NCBI GenBank assembly: GCA_029959085.1
Contig: JARWIR010000008.1
Coordinates: 16,168,001-16,232,000 of the forward strand
Direction of reading: 5' to 3'
From: Nemophila menziesii
Taxonomy: Eukaryota > Streptophyta > Magnoliopsida > Boraginales > Hydrophyllaceae
Length of the DNA stretch: 64,000 nucleotides
Position numbers and translations under genes: made by a program. Position 1 is the first letter of the stretch; each line of letters opens with the position of its first letter. Positions 21,015-32,393 of this stretch are shown piece after piece. The notes beneath the pieces were generated by a model. The model made no database searches, was not told where the DNA came from, and saw nothing but the letters and a program-made list of their open reading frames with translations.

Positions 21015-22800
21015 ATATTCTGTTTTATGTGTTGTTACACATAAAAATAATTTTTAAATTTTATCACACGTGTGCGTCTTTGATTTATAATTCATTCCAA
21101 AAAAATCGGAGAAATTACAAAAAATGTATTTTTGGACCAGGTAAGTTCATATCTAAATCTGTGGATTTTCTGATTTGTTTTTGGAAAAAAAAATCAATAT
21201 TCAGTTTTATGTGTTCATAAAATGCACAAAAATATTTTTATGTATTCTTGTAACACACAAAATTATAGAATCAATCTAAAGCATTCTATTTTTTAACAAA
21301 ATTATTTTTTCTCTTTATTAATATCATATACCCTATTTTTACGTGTTTTTAACTATCATGATATATTATCTTTTTGTCCAAACCCCTTTTGTTATTTTGT
21401 GCGTTGATGTAATACACAAAATAGTCAGTTGTGTATTAGAGCCACACACAAATTCTTTTTTCTCTTCTAGTCAAGCACTTTCTGTTTGTGATTTTGTGTA
21501 TCACAGAAACACACAAATCGAATGTTTTGTATAATAATGTAATACACAAAAGATAACATAGGATGTGTAGATATTAGATTATATGTATATTTTATTTTGT
21601 GTATTCATGTAACACACAAAATGACACATCATATTAGTCTTTTCTCTTATTCAATGTGATTTTGTTTGTTACAAGTATGCACAAAAATTAGTTTTATGTA
21701 GTAACGTAACACACAAAATGACAGACTACATCACACTAGTCTTTTATCTCGTTTTTTGTGATTTTGTATGTTACAAGAATTCACAAACCCCAGTTTTGTG
21801 TATTCTTGGAATACACAAAATAACAGACTCTATCATATTAGTCATTTCTCTCCTTTTAGTATCTAGGTTTTAGTATTTTTTAGGGTTTATGTTTTTAGAG
21901 TTTAAGTGTTTTAGGGCTAGTGTTTTTAGGTTTTGGGATTAGGATTTATGTTTTATGGTTTTTAGCGTTTGGTTTTATTAAGGTTAGGGTTAATGGGCTT
22001 AAGGTTTAGGGACTAGGATTTATGGTTTTCCAGTTCTATACTTTCATAAAAAATATTTTTCGTTTATTCTAGTTACTTTTTTACCATCTTTAGAGTTAGG
22101 GTTTGAGGTTAGCGAGGGTTTTAGTAATACAGAAAAGTCAGTTTTGTGTAGCACTGCAACACACAAAATGACAGACCCCATCATACTAGTTATTTTTCTC
22201 ATTCTCTGCGATTTCGTCTGTTTCGGTAAGACACAAAACTCAGTTTTTTTGTATTCCCGGACCACGCAAAATCATAGACGTCATCATATTAGTCTTTTTT
22301 CATCTTATAGGATTTAGGCTCTAGGTTTTTCAGGTTTATGATTATTATTTTTTATTTAATGTTTAGGGTTTGAGATTTAGGGTTTTAGGGTTTATGTTTA
22401 AGGTTTTTAAATTTAGGTTTTTCAGATTTAGAGTTTGGGGTTAGGGTTAATGTTTTTAGATTTAGGGGCTAGAGTTTAGATTTTTTTAGGTTTACTAATT
22501 ATTGATTTTAGGTTTTATGGTTTTTAGCGTTGAGGTTTTGTGGTTTTTAGTGTTGAATTTTTATGGTTTTTAGTGTTTAGGGTCTCCAATGCTAAAGTTA
22601 TAGACCCTGATATTTTATTATGTGTATTACATCATAACAAAAAATAGTCGGTATGTGTATTCATGTGATACACAAAATCAAAGACAGAAAATGGTGTGAC
22701 TAAAAGAAAATACGTAATATTGTGTGTTATCGTAATACACAAATTACTGTTTTGTGTATAATATCAGCACAAAAATTAAAAGAAAGGGATTGGACAACGA
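21015..22800. repeat. Array of short imperfect palindromes (TTTTGTGTAT...ACACACAAAAT)
   Basis: At least ten small inverted repeats with the same theme occur every 60-200 bp: an arm like TTTTGTGTATTC, a 4-8 nt spacer with TG/CG, then AACACACAAAAT, often followed by GACAGAC. Examples lie near 21395, 21485, 21530, 21597, 21692, 21795, 22137, 22237 and 22730. No coding potential. Related units recur at 51380-52240. Confidence 0.75.
21855..22590 (+). repeat. Degenerate telomere-like TTTAGGG-related repeats
   Basis: Many copies of TTTAGGG, TTAGGGTTT, TTTAGGTTT and TTTATGGTTTTTAG occur on one strand, interspersed with the palindrome units. Plant telomere repeat is TTTAGGG; here units are diverged and of varying length, so this is either an old interstitial telomere tract or a low-complexity T/G-rich expansion. 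Confidence 0.6.
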
Positions 22801-22879
22801 GAATACATCAAGATAGTTAAAAACAAGTAAAAATAGGGTATAAATGTGAACACATTAATTTTAAAACCGATTTTTTTAT

Positions 22880-23215
22880 AGATTAGAAATGAACTTAGCT
22901 CGTCCAAAATTTTAATTTTTTTATTTTTTCTGATTTTTTAAAAATTAATTATGATTTTTTTAATAAATCATGGACGCGTGCGTGTGGTGGCATTGGAAGA
23001 TCGACTTTTTTTTGTGTTATAACAACATATAAAATGGAATATCAAAATTAAAAAATAAAAATGGCAAAAAATTTAAAAGGTTCAAAAAAATTCATAGACG
23101 TAAATATTAATTTGTCTCGTCTAAAAATACAAATTTTTTATTTTTCTATTTTTTAAGAATTAGTTATGAATTATCTTTTAAAATTTCACGGACGTACGCG
23201 TGTGATGAAATTAGT
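22880..23215 (+). repeat. CpG-ended module, two tandem copies
   Basis: Two copies (about 22885-22995 and 23090-23212) share the order TAGACGTAAATATTAATT (or decayed), a T-rich block, AATTAGTTATGA, then TTTCACGGACG(T/C)(G/A)CGTGTG. Further copies lie at 36583-37035 (an inverted pair) and, decayed, at 52245-52375. Confidence 0.65.
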
Positions 23216-23545
23216 TGGTGGTGACGTCGATGGGAGAACTAGTCGGTGGTAGTTATGGGCGACAGTGGTCGTGGTCGGCGATGGCGGAACTAGTCGGTGG
23301 TAGTTATAGGCGACGGTGGTGGTGGTCGGCGAAGATTATGGTAGTAGTGGATGCATGAGATGGTGGTGGTTAAGGTGGTCGGTCGAGGTAGTGGTGGTGG
23401 TTGTGGTGGTGGTGGATGCATGAGATTGTGGTGATGGTGGATGCATGAGGTACTAGTGCTGGTGGTGGTGATGGTCAGTGGTAGTGGAGCATGCATGACG
23501 TGGTGGTGGTGGTTGTGGTGGTCGGTGGTGGCGATGGCCGAACTT
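23195..23545 (+). repeat. GTGG-rich minisatellite with GGATGCATGAG units
   Basis: Dense GGTGGTGGT/GGTCGGCGA sequence with at least three copies of GGATGCATGAG (about 23348, 23421, 23448) and a near copy GAGCATGCATGACG (about 23487). Two longer blocks beginning GAACTAGTCGGTGGTAG (23236 and 23287) repeat. The opposite strand would encode His/Pro/Thr-rich low-complexity peptide, which I regard as chance. Confidence 0.75.
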
Positions 23546-24320
23546 TAGAGTTAAAAAATATATATTATATAAATTTTGGTGAAGGTTATAAAAATTAAGT
23601 AGTATATATAATTAAAGTGATAATTAATTGACTTATACATATTTTTGTAATTTTTTATTTTTTTGTTATAGTTGAAATTAATTTTTCAATTATAGTTAAT
23701 TAGTCATACTTTTAATTTCGGTATAATTAATTGAATGTTGTCTCTCTAATAAATTAATTATCCATTAAATTTTTGTGGTCAAATCTAGACTTTAATAAAT
23801 ATATTATGATAGGTAAGGTTTATTAAATATTGAATTAAATTTTAAACCTTTTTTATAATTATTCTTTTCTATTTTATATATAACGTATATAATATAAAAA
23901 AAAATAGAAATATTTCGGTTTAAAATCATTCTCTTTTTGTTCTAATCTAAACACATGAGTTTTTTAATTAATACTTTTACTATATTATGACAAACAAGCA
24001 AAGTTATTACTTTCTTTTCTATTATTGTTGCAATATTTTACTATTTTAAAAAAACATTTATATACCGTTTAAATTTATATTACTATTATAAAAAAGAAAA
24101 TTATATAAATAAAGGTTCCTTATTTAATTTAAAAATGATTTTTAATAAAAATAAAATAATTTAATTAATTACGCAGTTTTTAACTTTATAATTTTTTAAT
24201 CATCACATAAAAAATTCATATCATCAAAAAGGAAAATCATTATGTTTTCAAATAGCCTAATTAAAGCAATAAGAAAATATTCTCCCGGTAGATACTTATC
24301 GTTTCAATTTAAAAAAAAAA
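23546..24320. other. AT-rich spacer, nothing recognised
   Basis: Very AT-rich, no open frame with domain, no clear repeat ends. Confidence 0.5.
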
Positions 24321-24501
24321 GAGTAATGCTGGATATCACCTCAAATCGCATCACCCTTTTATCGCCTCCTAGGTGGACCAATAGTAAAGGAGAGAAAAAA
24401 TAATAAATCAGGAAAGAAAAATCATGTGATTGGTTAATTTAAAATCCACATAAGAGGTGATAAAAGGGTGATGCAATTTGGGGTGATATCCAGCATTACT
24501 C
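24321..24501. mobile_element. 181-bp hairpin MITE
   Basis: GAGTAATGCTGGATATCACC starts the left arm, and its inverse (GGTGATATCCAGCATTACTC) ends the right arm. The pairing continues through GCATCACCCTTTTATC. Both flanks are T followed by nine or ten A, which could be a target duplication. The same arm layout (GAG...TATCACCYCTTTTGCTTCACCC) is seen in the MITE at 58596. Confidence 0.85.
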
Positions 24502-24510
24502 TAAAAAAAA

Positions 24511-26364
24511 ATGTACTTAAGTTTATATGACAAACAGATACACAACATTCTACTTTTTTACTGATGTCTCCTCATTTGTGATAGATTTATATTAGGATGA
24601 GACATCATTTTTAGTGATTTAGAAGTCATAATAGTCGATTTTCTTGAGTAATAGTGCACTTTCCCATTTTGAGTCTTGATTTAGTAAAATAATATTTTTA
24701 GAGCATATTGGGTTTAATTGTTTATTTAGTGTGTAACTTTAAAGATAATTATGGAGCTTAATTAGAGTCCAAGTCAAATACTACAACTTATGGAAAGAGA
24801 TTAGCATGGTAATTGGAGATAAGGAAACAAAAGGTAAAAAGATGGAAAAGGAAAAACTGCCTAAATCTGAGATTCTGCAGCACACGCCTAAAGAAGTGGT
24901 AATTACTCCTACAAGGAAGCCGATTTTGGTAATTTCCTTTCATAGAGACGTAGATAATTCTGTGAGGATTCTTTTGGTATCTTATGGAGCAAAAACCGAC
25001 CAATAACGAAGAAGATATGCTCAAAACGGTCCAGCAGTGTTTATCTTTATTTCCATACGAATTTGAGTTGGGCTAGGAGTCCAATACTTTATCTCTTCCT
25101 CAAGAAAACGAATTAGGTCTTCTAAACACCTATAAATACACCCTTATATCACTTGTAAAAGTACCCTAGCAATCCTTGCCTCATAGTAATTAGTTCTTAA
25201 GGTTTTATTCTTCTAGTTTATTGTAGAGAGCAAGATGATGTCTTTTATTATTTCCTTTAGTTTACTTCCATCAGGTATGAACTAAACTCCTCATAGCTTG
25301 GGTTTTGCATAATGTATAATCTATGAATTCTAATTCTTCTATTTAAGTTTCTTTGGGAATTACATGTTTTAATTTGATATTAGCTACTTATCTTTATATT
25401 TGTTTATGTGTTTTGATTTATTGTCTTTCCTAGAACTGATCAATTTAGGATTGTTTTAATAGTAGTTAGATGGTCTCCTTAACTGGGTATTTAACTATTG
25501 AACCACCACATAATGTCTAGTGTCGATATTAGTTCTGACAAAACATGATTCTAACTAGATAGTCATTAGGGTTTGTTTTAATCACCATATCACCAATTGA
25601 TTGAAGTGTTTGCTTAGGGCCGTGGTAGCGCTTGATAACCCTATTTTAAACCACGTCTTGGTTGTGTCGTAGCCCCCTTAGTCGCTCTCCAGGTCTAAGG
25701 TATGGGAATTTAGAATCCTGACTAAGTATCCAAGAGCTAATATTCTCCCTTATAAACTAGATCTAAAAGAATTAGAAGGATTAGTGCATACTAGCAAAAC
25801 CTAAGCTATACTTATCATCTCATATTCTTAGTTATTTATTTTATTTTCTTTATTTTCCTAGTTTTAGTTATCAATTTCGAAAATCTCTTTGCTTTTATTT
25901 TCTGTCTTTAATTATTTACTTTTACTCGTTATTCATACTCACGCGTATAACACACTTAAGTCCCTGAGAACGAACTCAACTTACTAACTAAAACTTGCAT
26001 ACGTCCTGTAATACTTGCAGTACTGTGCCTATCTAGGGTGAGAGTGCGTAGTTTTCTAGACTTTATTTTATCATATTTTTATCACACCCTAGGCGACACC
26101 ATTTACCATCTGTTAGTACCGTCGTGAAGTTCGCCGTTAAATACCACGTGTGAATGACGTGGTTATCTTTTCCATCCAAAATAAAGTACATAAGTTTATA
26201 AAAATGGACAAACAGATATTCAACGTTCTTTATTTACATATAGGGTCGTTGTGTTATTTTACTAACACGTGACATTTAACGCCAAACTTCACAGCAAGTA
26301 CTAATAGAAGACAAAAAATAAAATATTGAATACTAGTTTGTCACTTTTGTAAACTTAAATACTT
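24511..26364. mobile_element. Fold-back MITE split by solo LTR 'B'
   Basis: With 24562-26101 removed, the left arm runs GTACTTAAGTTTATATGACAAAC...TTTAC/CATCTGTTAGTACCGTCG...CGTTAAATACCACGTGT. It pairs with the inverse of 26262-26364 (GTATTTAAGTTTACAAAAGTG...CTATTAGTACTTGCTGTG...ACACGTG). The interior (about 26190-26240) carries a further copy of the outer sequence (GTACATAAGTTTATAAAAATGGACAAACAG). No coding sequence. Confidence 0.75.
24562..26101 (+). repeat. Solo LTR 'B' with perfect 5-bp target duplication
   Basis: TGATGTCTCC...GGCGACACCA is bounded by TTTAC on both sides (24557-24561, 26102-26106). This fixes the LTR limits of the family. A TATAAATA box is at 25131-25138. Length 1540 bp. 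With no internal region and one duplication, it is the product of recombination between the two LTRs of a gypsy-like element. It lies inside the left arm of a MITE. Confidence 0.9.
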
Positions 26365-27694
26365 ATTTGTGTAAATTTCCAAATAATGAACATCCACTGA
26401 AGAATTATCCCAACCTATAATTTTAATATTATATATTAAAAAGGATAACTGTTCGTAAAAGATTCGAGAAATTAATAATCTAACAACTATAAAGATTTGA
26501 TGGATAAATACTAAAAAGATACATACAAAAATATCAATATATTTGTACATAGATTTTTTATGGTATATACACATTAGATCTTGTATGAATAAATTCAGAC
26601 GAATAAATACCAACCTATTTTTTATGGATATTAAAAAAATTCTGAACTTTTAATTATTATTATTATTTTTAATATAACAAGGGTAACAATTATTAATTTA
26701 TTTAATTTTTTTATGTAATAATATGAATCCAAAGAAATGATTCTGTAATCAATTACTTTTTTTTCTTTATTATAGTTTTTATAATCCAAAGATTATCTCT
26801 TTTCTTGCTATTTTTTTTTACTATTTTTCTTTTTATTTTTATCATTTTTTCCTTTAATAATATGAATCCAAATAATATATTAAAGAGTAGTTTCAAGTTT
26901 TAAGAAGAAATTTGAACAATATGTGAACAAATATGAACAATTAAAAACCCTGAAATAAAGAACCCTAATATTATCTTGGTTCATCATAAAGGGTTAATCT
27001 ACATTGAGCTCTTGCAAAATTATCTCATCTACTAGACTTTGCTTAAGATTACATATATTACACAAGATACAATTTCTAAAATATACCATAATCAAGGTTT
27101 CCAATAAATCATTTACTACGCAAACTAATGAGATTTTTACCTAAAAGTCTTTGTGCAGTCTAGATGACTACACTTATAAGAGGGTTTACAAACATAGACA
27201 AATATCTCTAGTGGATTGAAATACTAAAGGAAACCCCCTAGTTTCCCAACTATAAGAGAGAAAATGGAGAATAATTAAAGAGAGATAGTGGTGAATAAAT
27301 TCAAAATGCATATAAACATATGCTTTATATGGCAGGCGTATGGTTCAAATCTCAATCGTCCAAGTTAACTTAATATCAAAGGATGAGGGCAAACCACGCT
27401 ATAAATTGCCTTGGCAGAATGACATCATATGGTTTTGAACGTGACTAATTCATGAGTCAAATAACTACTTTTAGAAAGTTGTACAACATACAAACACTTC
27501 ACAATTATATTATCCAACAATCTCCACATTAAAGTTCGTTGTCAAACAATCTTCATCAGTTTCAAGGGAGGTCCACTCAGTTGTCATCTCAGCTCAAATT
27601 ACATGTGAACTAAACCAACAAACAACAAGTTCATGTAATACTTACACTTGGTGTTGGTAACAATTTCTACTGTCCTCGGTGTTTTCTTTAGAAG
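26365..27694. other. Spacer, nothing firm
   Basis: AT-rich; the frame 26341-26613 on the minus strand is hydrophobic by composition only. A B-box-like GTATGGTTCAAATCTC occurs at about 27348 but no A box was found. No gene seen. Confidence 0.4.
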
Positions 27695-28219
27695 TTATTT
27701 TAACAACTTTACATCATCACAAACAATAATATCCCGTATAAAGTGAAATCTTACATCAATATGCTTAGTATACTCATCATATACATATTTATTTCCCAAA
27801 TTAATAACACCCTGGTTATCAAAATAAACAAAAGTCTTACCATTAATAAAAATCAACCTCAAAGAGTGATTTTTGCAACCATATAACCTCTTAAATACAA
27901 TCAATAATAACAACAATTACAATATTAGTTGTCCATAAAGAATCTAATGGATGCAAGTATGACTTTCAAGAAATAAAATTTCCACTTAAAGTAAAGCCAT
28001 AAGAATTTGTAGACTTCCTGGAATCTCTATCTCCAACAAAATCTAAGACGGGATATCTTATCAACTCAAATAGTTCGTTATGATAATAATGGCATAAACC
28101 AACATCGATAGTACTACTAACATATGCTAGAATATGTTTCAAAGCAATCCAATTATCATATACTAGAATAGACATATATCAAATCAGTACAGATATAGCA
28201 AACGACAAGTTTGGTCTAT
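27695..28219 (-). pseudogene. Ty1/copia RT/RNase H fragment
   Basis: The minus strand reads TRPNLSFAIS just inside 28219, then DNWIALKHILAYVSSTIDVGL at about 28165-28100 and GDRDSRKSTNSYGFTLSGNFIS to 27966. Further on comes VYFDNQGVINLGNKYVYDEYTKHIDVRFHFIRD at 27695-27830. These are the RP-DI-A, W-A-KHIL-YL, D-ADWAGD-D-R-ST-GY and CDN-A-L---P--H-RTKHIDI-YHFIR blocks of copia RNase H. Stops and a gap interrupt it. It is interrupted on the right by LTR 'E'. Confidence 0.85.
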
Positions 28220-29805
28220 TGGTTGTTCCTAGAGTGTGATAATAATCAACACTAAAGGAGAGGAGCGACCACCGCAACTGTACGGGCCATACAAGAAATA
28301 ATTTAGTAAAAACGGGTTTATCGTCTCCACAGGGTTGCTAGGTGAAACAGATGTGTTTAACAGGTAGATAGAATTAATTGCGGTACAAAATAAATAAAAG
28401 ATAAAGATATGTTTGTTTGGTTTTTGGATTATGAAACTACTGGACGCAAGAAAATAAATTAACTAAAGGATTAACTCGAATCAATTAAAATTAGAAAGTA
28501 AAGACTAATGGAGTAGACGCAATATGAGAGATGTACTCAACACTAGGGATCCACCTATGTTCCTATATTTAATGCTTTTGTTTAAGAGATAAGTTGGTAA
28601 TCCTAATTTCTTTATTAGTCGTAACTCTAATGTCCTCCTAACTCCCGTCAGGGTAGACTTAGGAGGCAATCCTATGGTATTGCAGACCCCGTCATGGTGA
28701 CTATAAGCTAATTTTAAATGAATTAAGTGATTACCCAATTGGCTGCGTGGTTAGTCAAGCCTGTCATGATCAATGACGAACACCACGCGTTTATTAATTA
28801 GTTCAGTAACTAACCCCCCCCCCCCTTCCGGATGATCACCACCACTAGTGAATAGCGTAATTAATTAACCTAATTCTAATCCCTGGGTAAATTAAAATCA
28901 GTAAATAAGCATGAACTAATAAACAATATGAAATACCCAATTTAAATTAAACTGAAACAATCCTAAATTTGAAAAACATTAAATTAAATAAACTATGGAT
29001 TAACCCATTATGAGATTCTCAAGTACTAATTGTTTAGCTTATATTTAAACTAAGAACAATAAAGAAATTAATATTACACATGATTCCTAAAAACATAAAT
29101 AAAAGATAAAACATAATTGGAGGAATGAAAAGAGATGTTGTTGAAGAAAAATGAATTCTTCAGCTCCTACTCTTACTTCTGCCTCTTGCTCTCTTCAGAA
29201 AATAGAAATAAAGTAATACGTACTGATTTTTTAGGCTTAGAAAGTGTTATATAGGTCTTAAAAAACAGATTGAGATCTTACTTAACTTAACTAAATGATT
29301 AAGGGCCCAAGTCTATTTTCTTATTTCCGCAACTGTTGAACACAATTTAGTAAAATAGGTGTAACTCTCGCACCGTAGGTCCAAATAACCTGATTCCACT
29401 TCTCAAATTTCGCTAACTCAGAGGTGCAGATTTTTTTATTTGAACCACCAGCTCTGAATCTGCACCGTTTGGGTTTGGGGAGACCTAGGAGTGATGACTT
29501 TTCAGTTTTGAATGCTCCTCCTCCCTCACTAAAATGATATATTTCTCTCTTTTGGCACTTCCTTTTGTTCTTGGACTTTAAAATCCACTTCTTCTCTTCA
29601 TCTTAATGCCTTCTATCATCCATGTATCTTATAACTTCACACTAAACACGCAAATTTTGGCACAAAAGTTCTAAAAATAACACAAATCCGAAGGAAGAAA
29701 GTGCGATATAGCAAAATATGCTTACAAATCAACTAACTAAGTCCAATTTAAACCTAAAATAATGTCTCCTATTGTAATTTATTTATAACAAAAAGGGAGA
29801 CATCA
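28220..29805 (-). repeat. LTR 'E', minus orientation
   Basis: Read on the minus strand it begins TGATGTCTCC (29805) and ends GGAACAACCA (28220), like LTR B. The flanks TCTAT (28215-28219) and TATAT (29806-29810) are a possible target duplication with one mismatch. A minus-strand TATATAA box is near 29248-29255. It contains a C-run of about 13 at 28805-28817. Similar to partial LTR 'D'. It was inserted into a copia relic. Confidence 0.8.
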
Positions 29806-31899
29806 TATATACTCATCATATCATATGATTGTCCTAAAAATATGGTATAATTACCTATTACTTAGGCCATCATAGGTATAGTGTATCTCGTAATTAATGC
29901 TATTACAAGATTTATTGGTAAATGAATATTTATATCCTTATATAATGAATATGTTTAAAAAAGAGATAGTGTAGCTATATTAGGAAAGTACTATCTTTAG
30001 CATCTGCCAAAAGACGAATCAAAAGTTGGACCTTGACCAAAAATGTAAAGACACAACTTGGGACAGCTGAGCCAACCCAATAGAAGCCAAAATTGGGCCA
30101 TAGTATAAGTATATGGTTCAAATCCACTATCAGGATGCAAGTTGAATCCAGAAGATAAAAGGTTTCCAAGAAATAAAAGAGAAGAGTCTAAGAAAAGAAG
30201 GAAGCTTAAAAAATATTTACAAGATCAATTATTTTGCACTTTATATTATTGAAGAGTTATCCGTTAGTCATTAGATTCTTAAACTTAATGAAATTTTATT
30301 CTATTTCTTATAAATATAACTAGCATTGTCTTATTTTTAGTTAGACAATGTAATGAGAGTCTGACTAAAATCCACCGTTTAGGGTAGCAGAATATGATCA
30401 TCGTAAACATCTTTTCGTGATTGATTGATGTTTAGATTCATTATTTCACTTACAAGCAATCTCTCTCTCTCTCTCTCTCCACAAAACTAATTAAGATTAG
30501 GGTGATATAACCAATAGGAGATTTAGGTTAATGAGCAAAGATGAATCAACCATATTCCTGAGTTTGGTTCAAGCATGTAATAGCCTATGTTTTGCTACAC
30601 TCTACTTACTTACTGTTCAAATTCTGGCACTGGTGAACAGACAAGTAATAACTAGCCATGACGGAGAATGAATGACAACCATCTGTGAATGCTCAGCAAA
30701 TATTCCTTCCATGTATTTGGCAAAGGTAACCCTGTTTCAACAAGTAAGTATATAAGAATCTAGTCTAGTTATTTGTGCATGATGAATATATTAATCTTAC
30801 GATTTGTCCCATATGCACTCACCCATAAGAAACTACTCGTTTATTGATCTTAACAAAACTCTTAAACCCCCTTGTTTTAATATAGTAAATACAAACTACA
30901 CTAAGGTACACACGGTCTTTACAGGATCGACAATTGGCACCACACAAATAATATAGACGAATACAAATTTTATTGATAAGTGTCATGTAATAACTCCCCT
31001 TCATAGTGATTTCATAAAAAATCCACGACCTTGAGACACACGTCAATTTGACACCACTACAGGTGACTGGCGACCATCGTGGTAAGTTGTTTAGTTTTTC
31101 TATTTTAATTTGTAATTTAGATAGTTTTGCATACTTTAATTTTAATATTATGCATGTTAATTATTAGTTTTGCATGTTTTAATTATTATAGTTCATGAAT
31201 TAGGTCTGTCGGCATGTTTTTAATTATTTGTATATTTTTGCATTTTTAATTTTAGGTTATGATTGCATTAAAATTATAAAATTATAAAAAATAGGTAAAT
31301 GAACAACATTAATGACAAATGAGGAAGTACAATATCTGATAAAAGATTATATGACTCGACATATCAATAAGGATGACAAAGATGAACACCTCGGTGATGT
31401 CCAAAGTTTTTATCGTTGAAACATTATGGATACAAAAATTATTCAATCTAGGGAATTACTTAGGGCTCATTTCTAAATAGGTAGCTTAAAAAGCTAAAGC
31501 GCTATTATAGTTGAGTTCTTAATATAATTGATTGTTGGAATTGACGAATTATGTTTGAAGGTGTAAAAAAGATACTGATAAAGACGGATTTCCAAGCCAT
31601 CCCAAACTATCATATGTTTGTGTTCCTCGTCCTATTACAAGTTTGTAACGTCTTGACTTCCATTGTGGCCAACTTTTGGTGTTTATTATGGAAAAATTAG
31701 GAACGATTAGGTTACTTAGTAACTATGTCCACTTCAAAAGTTAACAGGGGTGTGAAATTTTTTTATTAACACTTAATGAACACGACGCTACTTTCTTGGA
31801 ATGCCTAGAATAGTATGTTACAAATCCTAAATCCGTTATAAAGTGGGTGCTAAAATGAAAGTACTTTTATAACTCTAATTTTTTCGACCTTGATCGCAC
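29806..31899. other. Spacer; possible copia flank, (CT)n run
   Basis: The first tens of bases may continue the copia relic interrupted by LTR 'E', but no motif is readable. A (CT)n microsatellite lies at about 30460-30479. From 30500 to 31900 no coding frame with a domain was found. Confidence 0.4.
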
Positions 31900-32393
31900 C
31901 TCATTACTTCCAGCCTCTTGCCGTCACTGCTAGAGAACAACTCCAACTGCTTTAGAAAGTCACTATAACATGTATGCATGATGTGGACCCATGTATTACG
32001 CACTCCAGACCATGTCCAATGTCCTATTGTGTCATCCTATTCCTAACGCGATTAGTGGACTGCTGAATAAGCAAATTCTGCAGACCTTCTTCTTCCGGCA
32101 AAAAATACATTTGCCTCCCTGACCTGTTAGAAACCACTACCCCCGTTGTTCTCCTTCCAACACCTGTATCCCCTGTGTCCAGATTTCTTTCCCACTGGTT
32201 CTCCATTCTCACCTTTTCACACATAGTCTTCACCATTACACAACCCCAAAACATGTGAAACGCGCTTTCTTCGGATATCCCACACAATTTACACATTCCG
32301 GATACATCCATCTTACGCTTTAATAAATTTTGGCACGTGGCTAACCTTTCTTGGACCTCTCTCCATAACAAATCTAATCTTTTGCGGACATCT

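Noticed and set aside
22044..22265. Minus-strand frame in the palindrome array
   Set aside because: Translation of repeat units; same units in other positions are not open.
23290..23496. His/Pro/Thr-rich minus-strand frame
   Set aside because: Arises from the GTGG minisatellite; no start context or domain.
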